Shown: positions 10,588-22,147 of the stretch, piece after piece
Numbering within the stretch: position 1 is the stretch's first letter
Layout of the letters: each line of letters opens with the position of its first letter
NCBI GenBank assembly: GCA_947172415.1
Contig: OX359189.1
Span: forward strand, 8,322,501 to 8,386,500
DNA length: 64,000 bases
Origin: Chondrosia reniformis
Lineage: Eukaryota; Porifera; Demospongiae; Chondrillida; Chondrillidae
Direction: 5' to 3'
The notes under the pieces: generated by a model
The model's input: only the letters and a program-made list of their open reading frames with translations
Told to the model about the DNA's origin: nothing
The model's database searches: none
Translations under genes and position numbers: made by a program

Positions 10588-13500
10588 TCACATATACGGA
10601 CGTACATCAAAATTATCCCTGTCCTTAATATAAAGAGTTATTCTTTCTGAATTTTCACAGCTAGTATTTTGTACTGGCAAGACTTGATTCACAGGCTCTT
10701 CAGATTCTGATTTTGCAGTACCACCAGTACAGTACTTTGTTTCTTCTGATAAAGTCATTTTTAATGACTTCATTGATCTTAGTCTTTTTCTACGATATTT
10801 AAAACAGAGTATTAGCAGTGTTAATGCGATCAGCAGCAACGCAACAGTAATGCCGACACCAATTAATCCATTAATCCATAGACCTGCAAAGTACATACAA
10901 TGAAATTCATACCACATTCTGATGTTGCATATACGTATACATACTTATATACTCTTTTACGTACCTGTATATTCTACAGATTCTTTCCTGCAGGTAAATT
11001 CACATTTAATGGTAACCATAAACAATGTAGCAGTGCTTAGGGAACTTATAACAATGGCATTTCCTTTTGTACTTGTGTTATGACTTATTGATTCTTTTAA
11101 CTGCCAGCTAATCTTGTAAATAGGTGAACAGGAGCTCAAATAACTAGTATTCCAACTGATAGCACCATCTCTAAATCTAAAATCTTTAAACAAGAATTAA
11201 CAAATACTAAAAACTGCTGTAACGTTACAGGTGTCCATAACTCACATAATTCTCCTCTTCTGTGGGTTTCTACTGTGCTAATGCATTCTACAGTGTTTAC
11301 ATTAGAAATGTCTACCCTGGCTGAGGTAAACATATGCATTATCGTGACAAAATAGTCAGTAAAATTTACAATTAGCTGAATTTCCCAATACTCATCCTCC
11401 GCTGGTACATCATTGCACTTAGCTTTAACATTTGTTTCATCCTTTCTACTCATGACTAAAAAGGGTTGAAGACTACTTGTCAATGCATGGCTTCCAGTTG
11501 AAATATTCATATATGTATATAAACGTACATGATACACAATTTTCACTCACCTGAAGTTTGCACATTCAGTTCAACAGTATTACTCACAGTGTTCTCAATA
11601 TTTTTGCAATTGATAAGACTTAGGTAAATAATAAAGGTAGTATTCTCAGAGATATTAGAGATTACAAATCCTTTGGAAGTAGTGGAAATATTAAAGTAAA
11701 GACGTGTGAGATTAGATTTATCTTCATTACTACCAGGAGTCACTGTTATGTTTAAACAATGATAAGGGCAAGTGTGGAGGTCATTCCAGAACAGTGATAT
11801 TGTAGTGCCATTCTCAGAATAGATAAATGATTCTTTCTTTAGATAAAGAAATGCTGAAAAGGAAATGAAAAGCAATACTATTCAGTTAATGAAATTAGTT
11901 TACAATTGACAATTCCATTTATACGTATACACGTACGTACATTTGATCTATTAATTAAATAGAATTTGTTTAAAATTGGCTAAACAGAACATATTTAAAA
12001 ATTGGCAGTGAAAGTAATATCAGTAAAGCTGGGAGCAACAAAGAGTAATTGATCATTACATTTGGAAGAGATGATATTGTGTACATTAATAAAAGGAGCT
12101 TCGTCTATTACAATTTGTACTATAACAAATATAACAATTTATTTGTAACGATAAAAAGGAGAACAGGTCTTTTTATTTGGATCATCACTGTTTATTTTTA
12201 ATTCTCAAAATCATAGAAACTAGATATAAGCCAAATGATTAAGGCCATTAGTCAATACAAATACGTAGATAGCATTCATGCAACAACTCACAGGGAAATT
12301 TAACAGTAACAGAATTACTAATAATACTTGATCCATTTACAAATTGAAAAGCACACGTATAGCTCTTTACAGATGCTGCATGAGAAATGCTTTCAAACAC
12401 TTTTGCTTCAGATTTTATAGTTATTGTAGTTGTATAATTGAGACTTGTATGATTAAACGATGAAGGGAGAAGTCGAAGTCCATCTTTTTGCCATAAGATA
12501 TCCGAGGTATTTTTGCCCAAGTTCAGGGTTGGATGATAACAGGTTAATGTGTAACTCAAGCCATAACATGTAGACGTGGAATAAGGAAGTAGCAACAGTT
12601 CAGGTCCTATGCATATACAAATAAGCACTCACAATAAAAACTACAAATTTATACACATATGCATGACACATATACTACACTTACCAGTAGTTGTAAAATT
12701 TGATACCACAGAATCACTACAAGTGTTACCATTACAAGCAGTGATGCTTAAATAGTAATTATAGCGAGGTTGAAGTTCTTTAATACAGACATCCATTTTC
12801 TTTGTTAGTAATGAATTCCATTTTGTTGTAGGTTGTTCTCCAGTTAGACACCAGGAAATGTTAAACAAAAAGGGTTTGTGTTCAAAACAAACATCACTAA
12901 AGTCCCAGTTAATCATTGCCCAAGTCTTCCCAGTGTATATAGTACGTAGATTGATTGGAGTTGGCATCTCTGTATACGTACATATATGTAAATTGTAAAT
13001 AAGTATATATATATATGTTCACACCACCATATGGATAATTTAAAAAATGACTTAATGTACACGTATGTATCTATGGTCAATCAAGAAGGTACAAGAAAGT
13101 GTGAATGAAATTCATGTATCATGCATATAAATTCTACTGACAAATCATATGCACCACACATACGTACGTATGTACATTATATATTTGAAACAATGATGCA
13201 TCTTAGTGTAATAATACAAGGTTTGACTAGCATGCATAATGGGTCAAATTTTCAGACTATGTGCACTTCGTGAAAGTATAATCAAGTGCTTAATCATTAC
13301 AAAATTGTTCTTGAATTCTGAGAGTGTGGATATCCGATCGAATTAGCACATTAAAGCATTTTAAACTCTTAGACTAGAAAAAGATCTTGTAGAAGAAATT
13401 CTATAAAGTTTTATATCAGAAAGAATCACTCTTGACACATTTTTGTGGGAAAACCAGAAATGCAGGTCTAAGGAGACTGCTAAAGATAGCAAATACAGTG

Positions 13501-15074
13501 GATAGTCTCAAGAAACATGGGTCAATCTTACAGATCGGAGAAGAAGATAATATATACAGTATGTTTTGTATTATGGTGCAAAGGGCTTAGCACACACATG
13601 TTTAATCAACAATATAAATAAAATAGAACTCACCAGGGACATCTACTGAAACTGGATTGCTAACTTGCTTTGAACCATTCCTTAATCGAGGTGTCAAGTA
13701 ACAAGAATAACTGTAAACAGTGTATTCAAACATCTCTTTTGTGATATTTAATTGAAGAATTGAAATTTTCTTGGCGGGCGTGGTGAATTGAATTTCATTA
13801 ACTCCATCTGGGATTAGCCTTTCCCCATCTAGTAACCATTCAATGAAACTGTGGTAGATATCTAAATCTCCTGTGTGTATGCAAGTTAAATTGCTCCTTC
13901 GACCAAAACAGGCAGGAGGTGATGGACCACTTAACTGTATCAGTTGACCTGTATGTGATAAAAGAGAAAAGTAATAAAAGTTAGCTATACATACAAACTC
14001 TTGAACAACAGTTAATGTCCATTAAAAATCTAAGATACCATTTTCCTACATGCTATATGCCTATTCTGTAAAAGAGCCTATAGGGGAACTAAACCTGAAG
14101 AGAGCTTTGGATGAAGATACAGGAGTCTTTTCTTCCTTCTTTCATCTTCTTCTCCACTGGGTCAGACAGCTGTTTCTGGGAATTCCACGCTTCATCAATG
14201 ATCCTGGGAGTCTTTGCCTTTTTCTTTATCTTGATCTTCTGTGAATCCTTGGCTCTCTTTGCTAAATCTAGGGGCCTTATATACACTATTTTGGCGCCAA
14301 AAGTTAAATAAGGTCTCTGAAGATTTCTGCGTGGCTAGGTACTAACATTTCAAAATCTTTCGGTATCACACTAGCCGGGCTGAATTGGACAAATGAATCT
14401 TGTCAATGAACCAAACGTTTCGACCCCAATCCAGGGGTCTTCATCAGTGGTAAATTATGTGTACAAGGCAAGCACTGTTTTATACATGTTGAAGGTGGAG
14501 ATAATTGAATGTACAATAATGTTTTTTGTTCAAAGTCTAAGAGTGTGGAGGGGGGGTCAAGAAGGTAAGGAATGAATGAGAGTATAAAGATGTCCAATTC
14601 AGCCCGGCTAGTGTGATACCGAAAGATTTTGAAAAGTTAAATAAGGTGTTAATTAAGATACATGATAAAATTTATTTAAAATTTTATGAAAGGAATAGGC
14701 TGGGGTATTAGGAATATTACTATCTTAATGGTGGAAATTTACTATATCAAAGTTAAAGTTGAAAATCCTTGTTGTTAATATATACATAAAAGGTCTTTAA
14801 TATACCTATAAGTATTGGAAAATTTAATAACTAGGGTGATGTTATCCTTAAGTAATCCTTTCATAAACTTATACTCATAGGCAAACAGAAAAAGATTAGC
14901 AACTACAGGGGCGTCAGTACCCATAGGGATACCTACACATTGAAATACAGAACCGTCTACACATACATAAATGTTGTCAATTAGTATACATGTACTATTA
15001 CACTGTAAATTACCTATACTTTGGGAAAACTTTAACGTGAATAAAACCAAGAGAAGTTGGGACTGTATAACCAT
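10588..15074 (-). CDS. Receptor A2: signal peptide, Ig-FN3-Ig-FN3-x-FN3, transmembrane (667 aa as short form)
   Basis: Exons: signal peptide 15074-15014 (MVIQSQLLLVLFTLKFSQSI), Ig 13948-13634, FN3 12969-12685, Ig 12606-12292, FN3 11853-11551, an unassigned 70-residue module 11455-11246, FN3 11183-10965, transmembrane and tail 10883-10588. All introns are phase 1 and the total is 2004 bases including the stop. Both Ig exons carry C-x8-C (ACFGRRSNLTC, TCYGLSYTLTC). The membrane segment (VGITVALLLIALTLLILC) is followed by KYRRKRLRS. The stop lies just after a GTACGT donor (exon end 10606, phase 0). Using that donor gives a 1176-residue A2-A3 protein through 9797-10411, 9706-9730 and the A3 exons. 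Transposon relics fill its first intron. The segment B copy is a pseudogene. Confidence 0.8.
14050..14250 (-). repeat. Dispersed repeat, inverted relative at 33390-33600
   Basis: Shares a CATCCAAAGCTCTCT-type core and flanking A-rich sequence with 33390-33600 in the opposite orientation. Lies in the first intron of A2. The short open frames on both strands are not convincing genes. Confidence 0.45.
14353..14631. mobile_element. Foldback element with hammerhead-like motif
   Basis: Ends are inverted copies of about 39 bases (14353-14391 and 14592-14631, containing CACTAGCCGGGCTGAATTGG). A hammerhead-like core lies inside at 14410-14451 on the minus strand. Confidence 0.75.
14410..14451 (-). 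ncRNA. Hammerhead-ribozyme-like motif
   Basis: On the minus strand: ACCA, CUGAUGA, a stem GACCCC/GGGGUC with loop UGGAUU, GAAAC, GUU, UGGU. ACCA and UGGU pair as stem I, so all three helices and the conserved core can be drawn (one extra A precedes stem II). Minimal type I hammerheads are known from Penelope-like elements. Confidence 0.6.
14778..14990 (-). pseudogene. Penelope-like reverse transcriptase relic
   Basis: Encodes VFQCVGIPMGTDAPVVANLF followed by LFAYEYKFMKGLLKD and YRYIKDLL, the G-I-P-M-G and R-Y-I-D-D type motifs of Penelope-like reverse transcriptases. The second catalytic Asp is replaced (IKDL). The relic directly follows the signal-peptide exon of A2 in the same frame by chance and lies in its first intron. 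Confidence 0.7.
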
Positions 15075-15526
15075 ATTTGTCTCCGGCAAAAATATAATAG
15101 TCTTTAAACACTCCAACTCTTTTGTTCATAGACTAAGAATTGAAAGCAGGGCGGTATCAATAACTACGATAAATGTTATTTTAGACACTAACTGCTAACT
15201 TTACATAACTCGTGAATTTATATAACCATACTTACATAGCATTGTATACATAATATGAATGGAGCCTGTATAATGGGTCTTTTATTATGGATATATAAGC
15301 ACTGTATAATATAAATACAATGTATTAGATTGTCGAACACGTCTACTGTGTTATCCGGAAACCGGATAGCACGATCTACGGTACATGTAAGTTTCTGCGT
15401 GCATTTTTTATTTCACAAATACCAATACAAATTAGGTACAATGTTTGACAATTACAAAAATTCAACAAACAAATTTGATGTGTGTAAAAGCATCAAATAG
15501 TCAAATGTATGATGATAAACATGTTC

Positions 15527-15778
15527 AATTAAGTATTGGGCCCTCGTTCGGCTGCCCTACTTGAAGCTGATCGAGATCTTGATTGTGATGGTACCTATTA
15601 AGGGTGAATAAAGAGTAAGACACAATTAAGAGGGTATCATATTATACATGTGTACACAATAGGAAAGAAGTTGCACAATATACATATATGTACATATTAT
15701 GTATGCACTTACTGATTCCCCTTCCTGTCCATTCTCTCCTTTTTGCATGCCTTCCTCCTGCTTACCCTCTCCAGATAC
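15527..15778 (-). pseudogene. Former tail exons of A1 (frame lost)
   Basis: Two phase-0 exons equivalent to the B1 tail: 15778-15713 (Gly/Glu-rich, GEGKQEEGMQKG) and 15598-15527 (VPSQSRSRSASSRAAERG then stop). In A1 the preceding exon ends in phase 1 because of a 4-base ACGT insertion, so the first is read out of frame and stops after five residues. Confidence 0.55.
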
Positions 15779-18005
15779 CTAGTAGAAAAAGAGATATGAT
15801 TCACTCTGAGGTATATCATAATTAAAGATAATACAGAATATGGCACAATTTAAAATATAAGTTAAATAAAAACATTCAAAAATGAAGTTAAAAGTAGGGA
15901 TGGCACTATAGCAGTGATTGGCACATCTAGAAAAATAACGAAACAAGAAAGTGATCATATGGTAAGGCTAACATTGCAGAAGTGGCATACTGAAACTTAA
16001 CTATACACATCACTTCTATGTTTGGGCGCATTATGGATATACTAGAAGTAGGGATCGATGCGCCCAAACATAGAAGTGATGTGTATAGTTAAGTTTCAGT
16101 ATGCCACTATTATAGGTAACACGTGTCACTAACAAATACAGTGGCTTAGATAGAATATGGCCCTCAAATCAATAAAATTGCATGTCTGCAAATAAATGTT
16201 CCTACTTCTTTGTGACCTAAACATTGTTAGGTTTGAATTACCTGAATCCTTCCCTGTCTCCATATAGTATGTACGTACATCATAGGAAAGAAAGTATACA
16301 TCATTTGGCCCATTAGCACTTACAGGACTCCCTTGAACTGTTTTTGCTGTGTCTTTCATCTCCGTTTCATTTTTATGATTCTCAACTTTATTATTCTTTG
16401 CAACATGCTGTGATTTGGTATTCCTGAGCCACATTTTATATCCTAGCAGTGCTACTAGCAGTAGTGCCATGATAATTAAAGGTGAAAACAAAGAACCTAT
16501 TACAATTCCTATTACAGAACCACTTCCATCATTGGATGTCTCACTGCCTCCTAATATACAAACAATACAGAAAAAGATTCTAATGTTACTGCAGACACTT
16601 TTTGTAAAAACAATATATGAAAAAGAAACATTACTTGTATACTACATAGTTGACTTACCAGGGTCAGTGGTAATATTCAACATGGCTGACTCTCCAATGA
16701 TGCTACCACTGAAAGCATTGACTGTAACAGTATACGTTGTACCAGGTGATAGGTTGAAGAGGGGAATAGAGTTATTACTTGTGTTCCCAGAATGGCATAC
16801 TTCTACACTGCACCACGTGTAGTTAAATGTAAAATTTACTTCCTCGTAGCATGTATTGCTAAAATTGATTGCAATGTTTATCTGGTCACCTTTATGTTGT
16901 TTTGTCAGGCTGGGAGCAAGTGGAATATCACCTATATAGAAAATATTATGAATAATGTAAGCATATATTATTTTAGATGTTTAGCCTAGTTATAGTAGCC
17001 ATGCAGAGTATAAAATATGTGCTATATCATTATTAAATATATGGTACCACTAAAGCACTGATAAACTAAGAAAACCAATAGCAATAATGAGAAGGGTACG
17101 TATATAGATATTACATGTAGCAAAATGGCTTTAGAATTAGTTGCCACGTTGATCAAACTAACTGCTAGTGGTTGACATAGATCTATAGCAATTTACAGCT
17201 CCTTTTGAAATGGCTAGGTAGGTAGGCATACATATCGTAACCCTAACCATTATAAGCAGATATGGGCCATGTTAGTCTAAAGAATAAGTAGATTTAATGA
17301 AGACCGCATAATTGTTACATAACAAAGAAGGCTTTTTGTTGATCATAGACGTATATTACTAAAGTTTGTGCAATCAAGATATAGCTCAGCAATTAAAGAA
17401 TACCTAAATTTTAAATTAAAATGTTTAATGGGTTTTAAAATGGAATGGAATAACCACAGCAATCTTACTTTTCTTAACCACATAAGGGTTACTGGATTCA
17501 TTTCCTCCTTCATGGAAGTATACACAGACAAATGTGTCTCCATTACTGTATTCATTAGCAGCCAATGTCAATAACTTTGATATACCTATGGTTGTTGTGG
17601 TGCCTTCAGATAAACGTCCATTTTGTAGAAATGTAGACCCCTTGTAATTTTTTGGATGGTTAGGATCACTTTCAAGCCTGCAAGTAAGTTCTAAAATGTC
17701 ATTGGTACATAATGGAGCACTTGGACCATTCAGAGACACCAAACTACCTACAAATATGGAAAGAATTCAAGTGAAGTAATTTACCGCTTAATTTAAGAGA
17801 TGAAGTAGTCTACATTCCTCAGTTTGATCAGAACAATAAACAAGAGCGCGACTACAACTTGCTCAACTCACTCAAACCCTGTAATAGGTGGTATATATGT
17901 GGAGACTTTAAAACAGCTATTAGGTATACGACTGTACATAAGAAACTTACCCAGCCCATTGACGCCGAACACTAAGAAAATTAATAAAACCCCACTAGAC
18001 ACCAT
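15762..18005 (-). CDS. Receptor A1: signal peptide, Ig, FN3, transmembrane (310 aa)
   Basis: Exons: 18005-17951 (signal peptide MVSSGVLLIFLVFGVNGL), Ig 17747-17469 (LCTNDILELTC gives C-x8-C; YSNGDTFVC at the F strand), FN3 16931-16659 (91 codons; TCYEEVNFTFNYTW, LSPGTTYTVTV), transmembrane and tail 16550-16242 (SVIGIVIGSLFSPLIIMALL then KMWLRNTK), and a short last exon 15778-15762. Introns are phase 1. The Ig donor used by B1 is destroyed here; an upstream in-phase GTAAGA shortens the exon. Without it the frame runs on to a stop and would give a secreted single-Ig protein. The tail has VYFLSYDV but loses the RS-rich end of B1 through a 4-base insertion. Confidence 0.7.
15880..16112. repeat. 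Hairpin MITE with GCGCCCAAACATAGAAG tip
   Basis: Inverted arms at about 15978-16030 and 16062-16112 with GTTTGGGCGCA at the tip. A shorter, diverged relative of the hairpin at 8686-9061. Absent from segment B. Confidence 0.65.
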
Positions 18006-18107
18006 CTCACTCAATAACAAAGAATTACTATGGCCAAACTGAACACGTGTTGTGCATGTCGCAATCACTATGACGTCAAAAACTTCTGGAGTGTCAATAA
18101 GAGAAGA

Positions 18108-18531
18108 TTAACCTTTTATCGACTGAAAGCCACATTTGTGGCTCAAAATTATTAGACTGGCAAAGTTAAATAATCGTATGATCTTTCCGAAATTCATATT
18201 AATCGCTAGCGCTTATATAGTATAATATACGTGTAAAATATTAAAAAAAAGGATTACATATGGCAAAGATATGGATTACGTAAGTGTTTTAGGAAAAACG
18301 CAAAATGGCCGTCAAGAGGAAGACCAATTTTCTGGCCAACTTTTTGGCAATATCCAATAATTTCGTCTATTAACTTCAGCGAAGGTTTATTAGATGTTAT
18401 CCTAGCCAACAAAACTACAAATGGAACTTTAAAAGGTTAGAAGAGGTAGTTTTTACACTTGTGCCACAAATGTGGCCTTCAGTCCATAAGGGGCTTGCGG
18501 TAACACTTACACGCAGTCGATAAAAGGTTAA
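18108..18531. mobile_element. piggyBac-like MITE with TTAA ends
   Basis: Starts TTAACCTTTTATCGACTG and ends with its exact inverse complement, so TTAA target copies flank 14-base inverted repeats beginning CCTTTTATCG. Subterminal sequence also repeats inverted (CCACATTTGTGG / CCACAAATGTGG). The length of 424 bp and lack of coding fit a non-autonomous piggyBac-type element. It sits between segments A and B, upstream of A1. Confidence 0.75.
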
Positions 18532-19217
18532 GCCAGAGAACATAAGCATATACAGTATATGTAACCGTTATTTAAATTAACCAGTGCACTATACCATATA
18601 TTATTTTAATATTATGTTAAATCCACTTATATTTGTATAGGTAATATAAGTATATATAGGTGCAGCTGTGATAGACTTGCATTATGATTGCAAATAATAA
18701 TTTGTAGATTAGATTAAATAATTAAAGGGACCAGACATGTACAGACTGGTAAATTTAACTTAATCAGTTTATATGATTCAGTTATGGACTTTTAAAAAAA
18801 TTAATGTTTGCCATTGTGCATCATGGAAGTTTGGTTTATACAAGGTAACCACAATTTACTTTGCCTCAGACTAAGTGGCTCATTTCCTTAGTTTTATATA
18901 ACTGATCCTCACATCTGTATCCTCCGTAAATATGTAAAATTATACAGTACGTAAAACTCTGAATTGCTTTTAGAATACACATAGACCTAGTCATGACAGC
19001 AACATTTGAGATTCTAAATTTTGTACGTATACACTTCAAGAGAATTCTGATCTTCTACTGGGTAGCAATTAGGTTAGGGCTGGAGACAAGTGCAAGTAAG
19101 ACCTTGATTCTACATACGGATGATGTAAAGCATACTTATTAATTAATATGTATATACACTGACTGCATGGTTTACCTATAGCTGATGCCAATATTGTATT
19201 ATCTCTTGTGATTAGGT

Positions 19218-19490
19218 CCAGTTAGTCTCATAAAACCCTCTGGAGATACGTATATGTTATGGGGAGAGCTGTGTGTTACACTGTAATCATCCAACATATA
19301 TAGGATATATCATTGTATTGGCAATTTCAAGGTTCAGAGTGCTATGGTGCTACTACAAAATTAAGTAGTGCCTTCAAGTTAATTCTGAGTTTGAGAACCC
19401 AGGATAAGCACAGGGAAACAATTGCTCAGCAGTTATAGCCTCAAGCAAAAAAGTTGTAATTGCTACTCTTTTACCAAATACAAGTTACTA
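19218..19490 (+). pseudogene. Decayed Ig/FN3 fragment, plus strand (copy of 5191-5420)
   Basis: SLIKPSGD is still readable, but the frame breaks soon after and stops appear. The FN3 end (TSYYV) follows near 19480. Confidence 0.5.
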
Positions 19491-19766
19491 TGTGCACATA
19501 GTACTACATTTTCCATAATTAGCAATCTTACAGAAATCACAGCACTTGGTAAGGCAGCTATGTAGAATATCAAAAAAACAGTAACATAAATATATGGCAC
19601 TCTGAAGAAATTTTTACATTTTGTTCCTAACTTTACTGAGAACTCAAGTAATATGAGGTATAATGTATATCTCCACTCTATAGCTATACGTATCTAGATA
19701 GACATTTTACGAAATCAGTTTTGTGTACTATTAGAACAATCAAAAATGATGCAATGACCGTACTCT

Positions 19767-20000
19767 CTATAGAGATGTACTTTCACTTAAGGCTTCACCA
19801 GCCACACTAATAATGGTAATCTCGTACTTAGTCCCCGGACACAATCCATCAACTTTAGCCTCTGTTACATTAGATCTGAGAGTCATGTTACATCCTGGTG
19901 CTTCAGTTGCCATAGTGATATTGTACACAAAAGGTAGGTGTTCAAAACATAGCTTGTTCTGAATCCATGGATTAAGACAGATATAATTTATATACTTCAT
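19767..20000 (-). pseudogene. Orphan FN3 exon relic (copy of 5664-5912)
   Basis: FN3-like sequence with CFEHLPFVYNITM, APGC and YEITIISVAGEALSE, ending in a stop, without partner exons. Confidence 0.55.
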
Positions 20001-20437
20001 TTCATTAGCACTATATACGTACGTATATATCTAGCTGATTTGAAAAAGATTAAATTATTTTTGAAATTGATCTCTGTTTATATATATATAATATATATAA
20101 ACACTTTGCAAACTATAAACATTTAGAAAAGCATATATACAGTGCAAGTTACAATATACTAAGGTAATCTAATATAATATATATAATATAAATAAATAAT
20201 ATAATATAATATAATTAATTCATATGGCTCCAAGAAAGAACCTAAAAACAAAATGGGCATATCATCATAAAGTTTAGGGTATAAAACTCATTTTAAATTA
20301 AGGGATTTTTGATTTAGGCCTCCGTTTGTTAGAAAACAGAGGACAAAGTCTGCATATAAAAGGCCATAGGACTATAGAAAACATATGGGAAATTTATATT
20401 GAAACAATGTGTTATATTAATAAAAATTATCAATTTG

Positions 20438-20629
20438 TCATATAACTGTGAAATCAACATATATCATGGTACATGTGTATAAGAAATGTCTGGCGAAGTT
20501 TTGCTTAATTAAATGAGCAAAATAATCAAGATATAATGAAGAATTCAAAGTTACGATTGCGCAAGCTGGTGATGTATTGTGATGTTTTTCTATTGCGTCA
20601 CCAACACCTTCGTATGTCGCTCGGTACAC
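20438..20629 (-). CDS. Small open frame kept in all three foldback copies
   Basis: A 63-codon frame (MYRATYEGVGDA ... TSPACAIVTLNSSLYLDY ...) with a start just inside a CpG-rich stretch. The copies at 31226-31483 and 62332-62523 keep the same frame with only a few residue changes. I do not recognise it. It may be a captured 5' exon of a host gene or chance conservation of a young element. Confidence 0.3.
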   Translation of the reverse strand: MYRATYEGVGDAIEKHHNTSPACAIVTLNSSLYLDYFAHLIKQNFARHFLYTCTMIYVDFTVI

Positions 20630-20645
20630 ACATTTTGAGAATCTT

Positions 20646-20666
20646 GTGACGTTGCGAAAACGTCAC
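20646..20666. promoter_or_regulatory. CRE-like palindrome in the foldback element
   Basis: GTGACGTT and AACGTCAC face each other with five bases between, giving two TGACGT half-sites. The same palindrome is in copies 2 (31500-31520) and 3 (62295-62315), next to the start of the small open frame. A role as promoter is inference. Confidence 0.35.
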
Positions 20667-22147
20667 CGCCTCGTTGCTAAAGAAGATCATCCTTTCGAGA
20701 ACGGCTATGACAAGTCGACGCTCTCCTACGAGAAGGAGCTACCGAATAAGCGAGTTGTAGCGAAGGTTAGATAAAGCGTATTTGTATACGTTCATGCTAA
20801 GTTTAAGCCAAAAGTGTTGCTATATATATTGATGTAAAGAAATAAAAGAAATTCGTTTAGACGACCATAGTAAAACTGTGGTACTTTAAGCTCCGTCATC
20901 TCTTCTTATGTTTTCTATTACTTATCCATGTGTGTACGTGTGCAGGAGTGTAATTGGATACGTAGGGGTGGATTTGGATAAATATGCGTGCGTGCAAGCT
21001 CATGAGTTGAGTTGAGATGAGTTGAGATAATGAGTTTCACTATAATGAGATTCCACTCTATATACAGTGCAAGTAAATTCATGTACACATTCATATATAT
21101 ATATATATATTAATTGTCCATGTGTAGGAATAAGGAGTGCTATATTAAGCATGTTTAAATACAATCAAGTACTACACAGTGCAAGTTACAAAAATTTACA
21201 TGGATGCAAGTGACTCCCAAGATAATCACACTGAGGTATATAATATAATACGGATGCAAATGACTCCCAAAATAATCACAATCAGGTATATTAAACGCTA
21301 CAAGACTTTAGCCACACTGAAATTCTCAACTGCTGCATACAGAGTAGTAGTCTGTACAGATCATATAAGGTTAAACGCATGGCCTTCCAATTACCTTTTC
21401 ACACCTTAGTATAGACTGAAGATGATGCATCTGCATGCCATTATCAGCAAAAATTCCAGTCTCAGGCAGGGGGTCTCAGCCAATAATCACCGCAGATTTG
21501 ACTTGCCTTGAGTGTGAGCTAGGAGTACCGTTGGTTGCTTGCATGCATTCACATAAACAACAGGGTGAGAGACAATTTGGTAACTTGCACACAAGGGACA
21601 TTGTTCATGAAATAAATTAAAGGCCCCAGCCTTTATGTCCCTTGTGTGCAAGTTACCAAATTGTCTCTCACCCTGTTGTTTATGTGAATGCATGCAAGCA
21701 ACCAACGGTACTCCTAGCTCACACTCAAGGCAAGTCAAATCTGCGGTGATTATTGGCTGAGACCCCCTGCCTGAGACTGGAATTATATATATACGTATAT
21801 ACACGTACAAAGGGACTACAACTTTATACAAGAAGTCGAATGTAACCATAAAGCACATTGTTCTGTTGATTTACGAGATGATAATTGACAATAGGGTGCA
21901 CATGGCAATGTTGTATTTGGTTATCCCTAGTATACTTAACTAAGAGAGTATACTAACATACACTGTTTTACTTATAGTAAAGTGTTGTTTTACATTATTC
22001 ATGTGGACAAACAAAAAAATGGATTTAAATAATCATTGTATGTAACTTTCAGATTAACACAATTGCAAATTGAAATTCTTGTGGGTACAGTACATTACGT
22101 ACGTACGCAGGTAAATGTTCTTAAAAAGTAGTCATGTATTGAACTTT

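Larger units (their letters stand above)
4768..18030. repeat. Segment A of a 13 kb tandem segmental duplication
   Basis: Matches 18782-30865 in the same order and orientation: plus-strand Ig relic, FN3 relic, A3/B3 exons, cysteine-repeat exon, A2/B2 exons, tail exons, A1/B1. The copies differ by insertions (8686-9604 only in A; 20140-21784 only in B), by a deletion in B joining the middle of the A2-type first Ig exon to the A1-type tail region, and by many point changes. Confidence 0.9.
20140..21784 (+). mobile_element. Large foldback element, copy 1
   Basis: Starts CAGTGCAAGTTACA. After a single-copy part it has inverted arms at about 21452-21602 and 21634-21784 around a short spacer. Absent at the matching place in segment A (about 6030), so it inserted after the duplication. 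Contains a 63-codon open frame on the minus strand (20438-20629) and a CRE-like palindrome (20646-20666). Internal copies of CAGTGCAAGT occur near 21066 and 21178. Confidence 0.8.

Noticed and set aside
14775-15116. A single 113-codon open frame on the minus strand as one gene
   Set aside because: It is two things read through by chance: the A2 signal-peptide exon (15074-15014, with a GTAATT donor) and the Penelope-like relic behind it.
21435-21858. Similar open frames on both strands around 21.4-21.9 kb and 61.2-61.6 kb
   Set aside because: They are the two inverted arms of the foldback element, so each arm gives the same frame; no protein family is recognisable.
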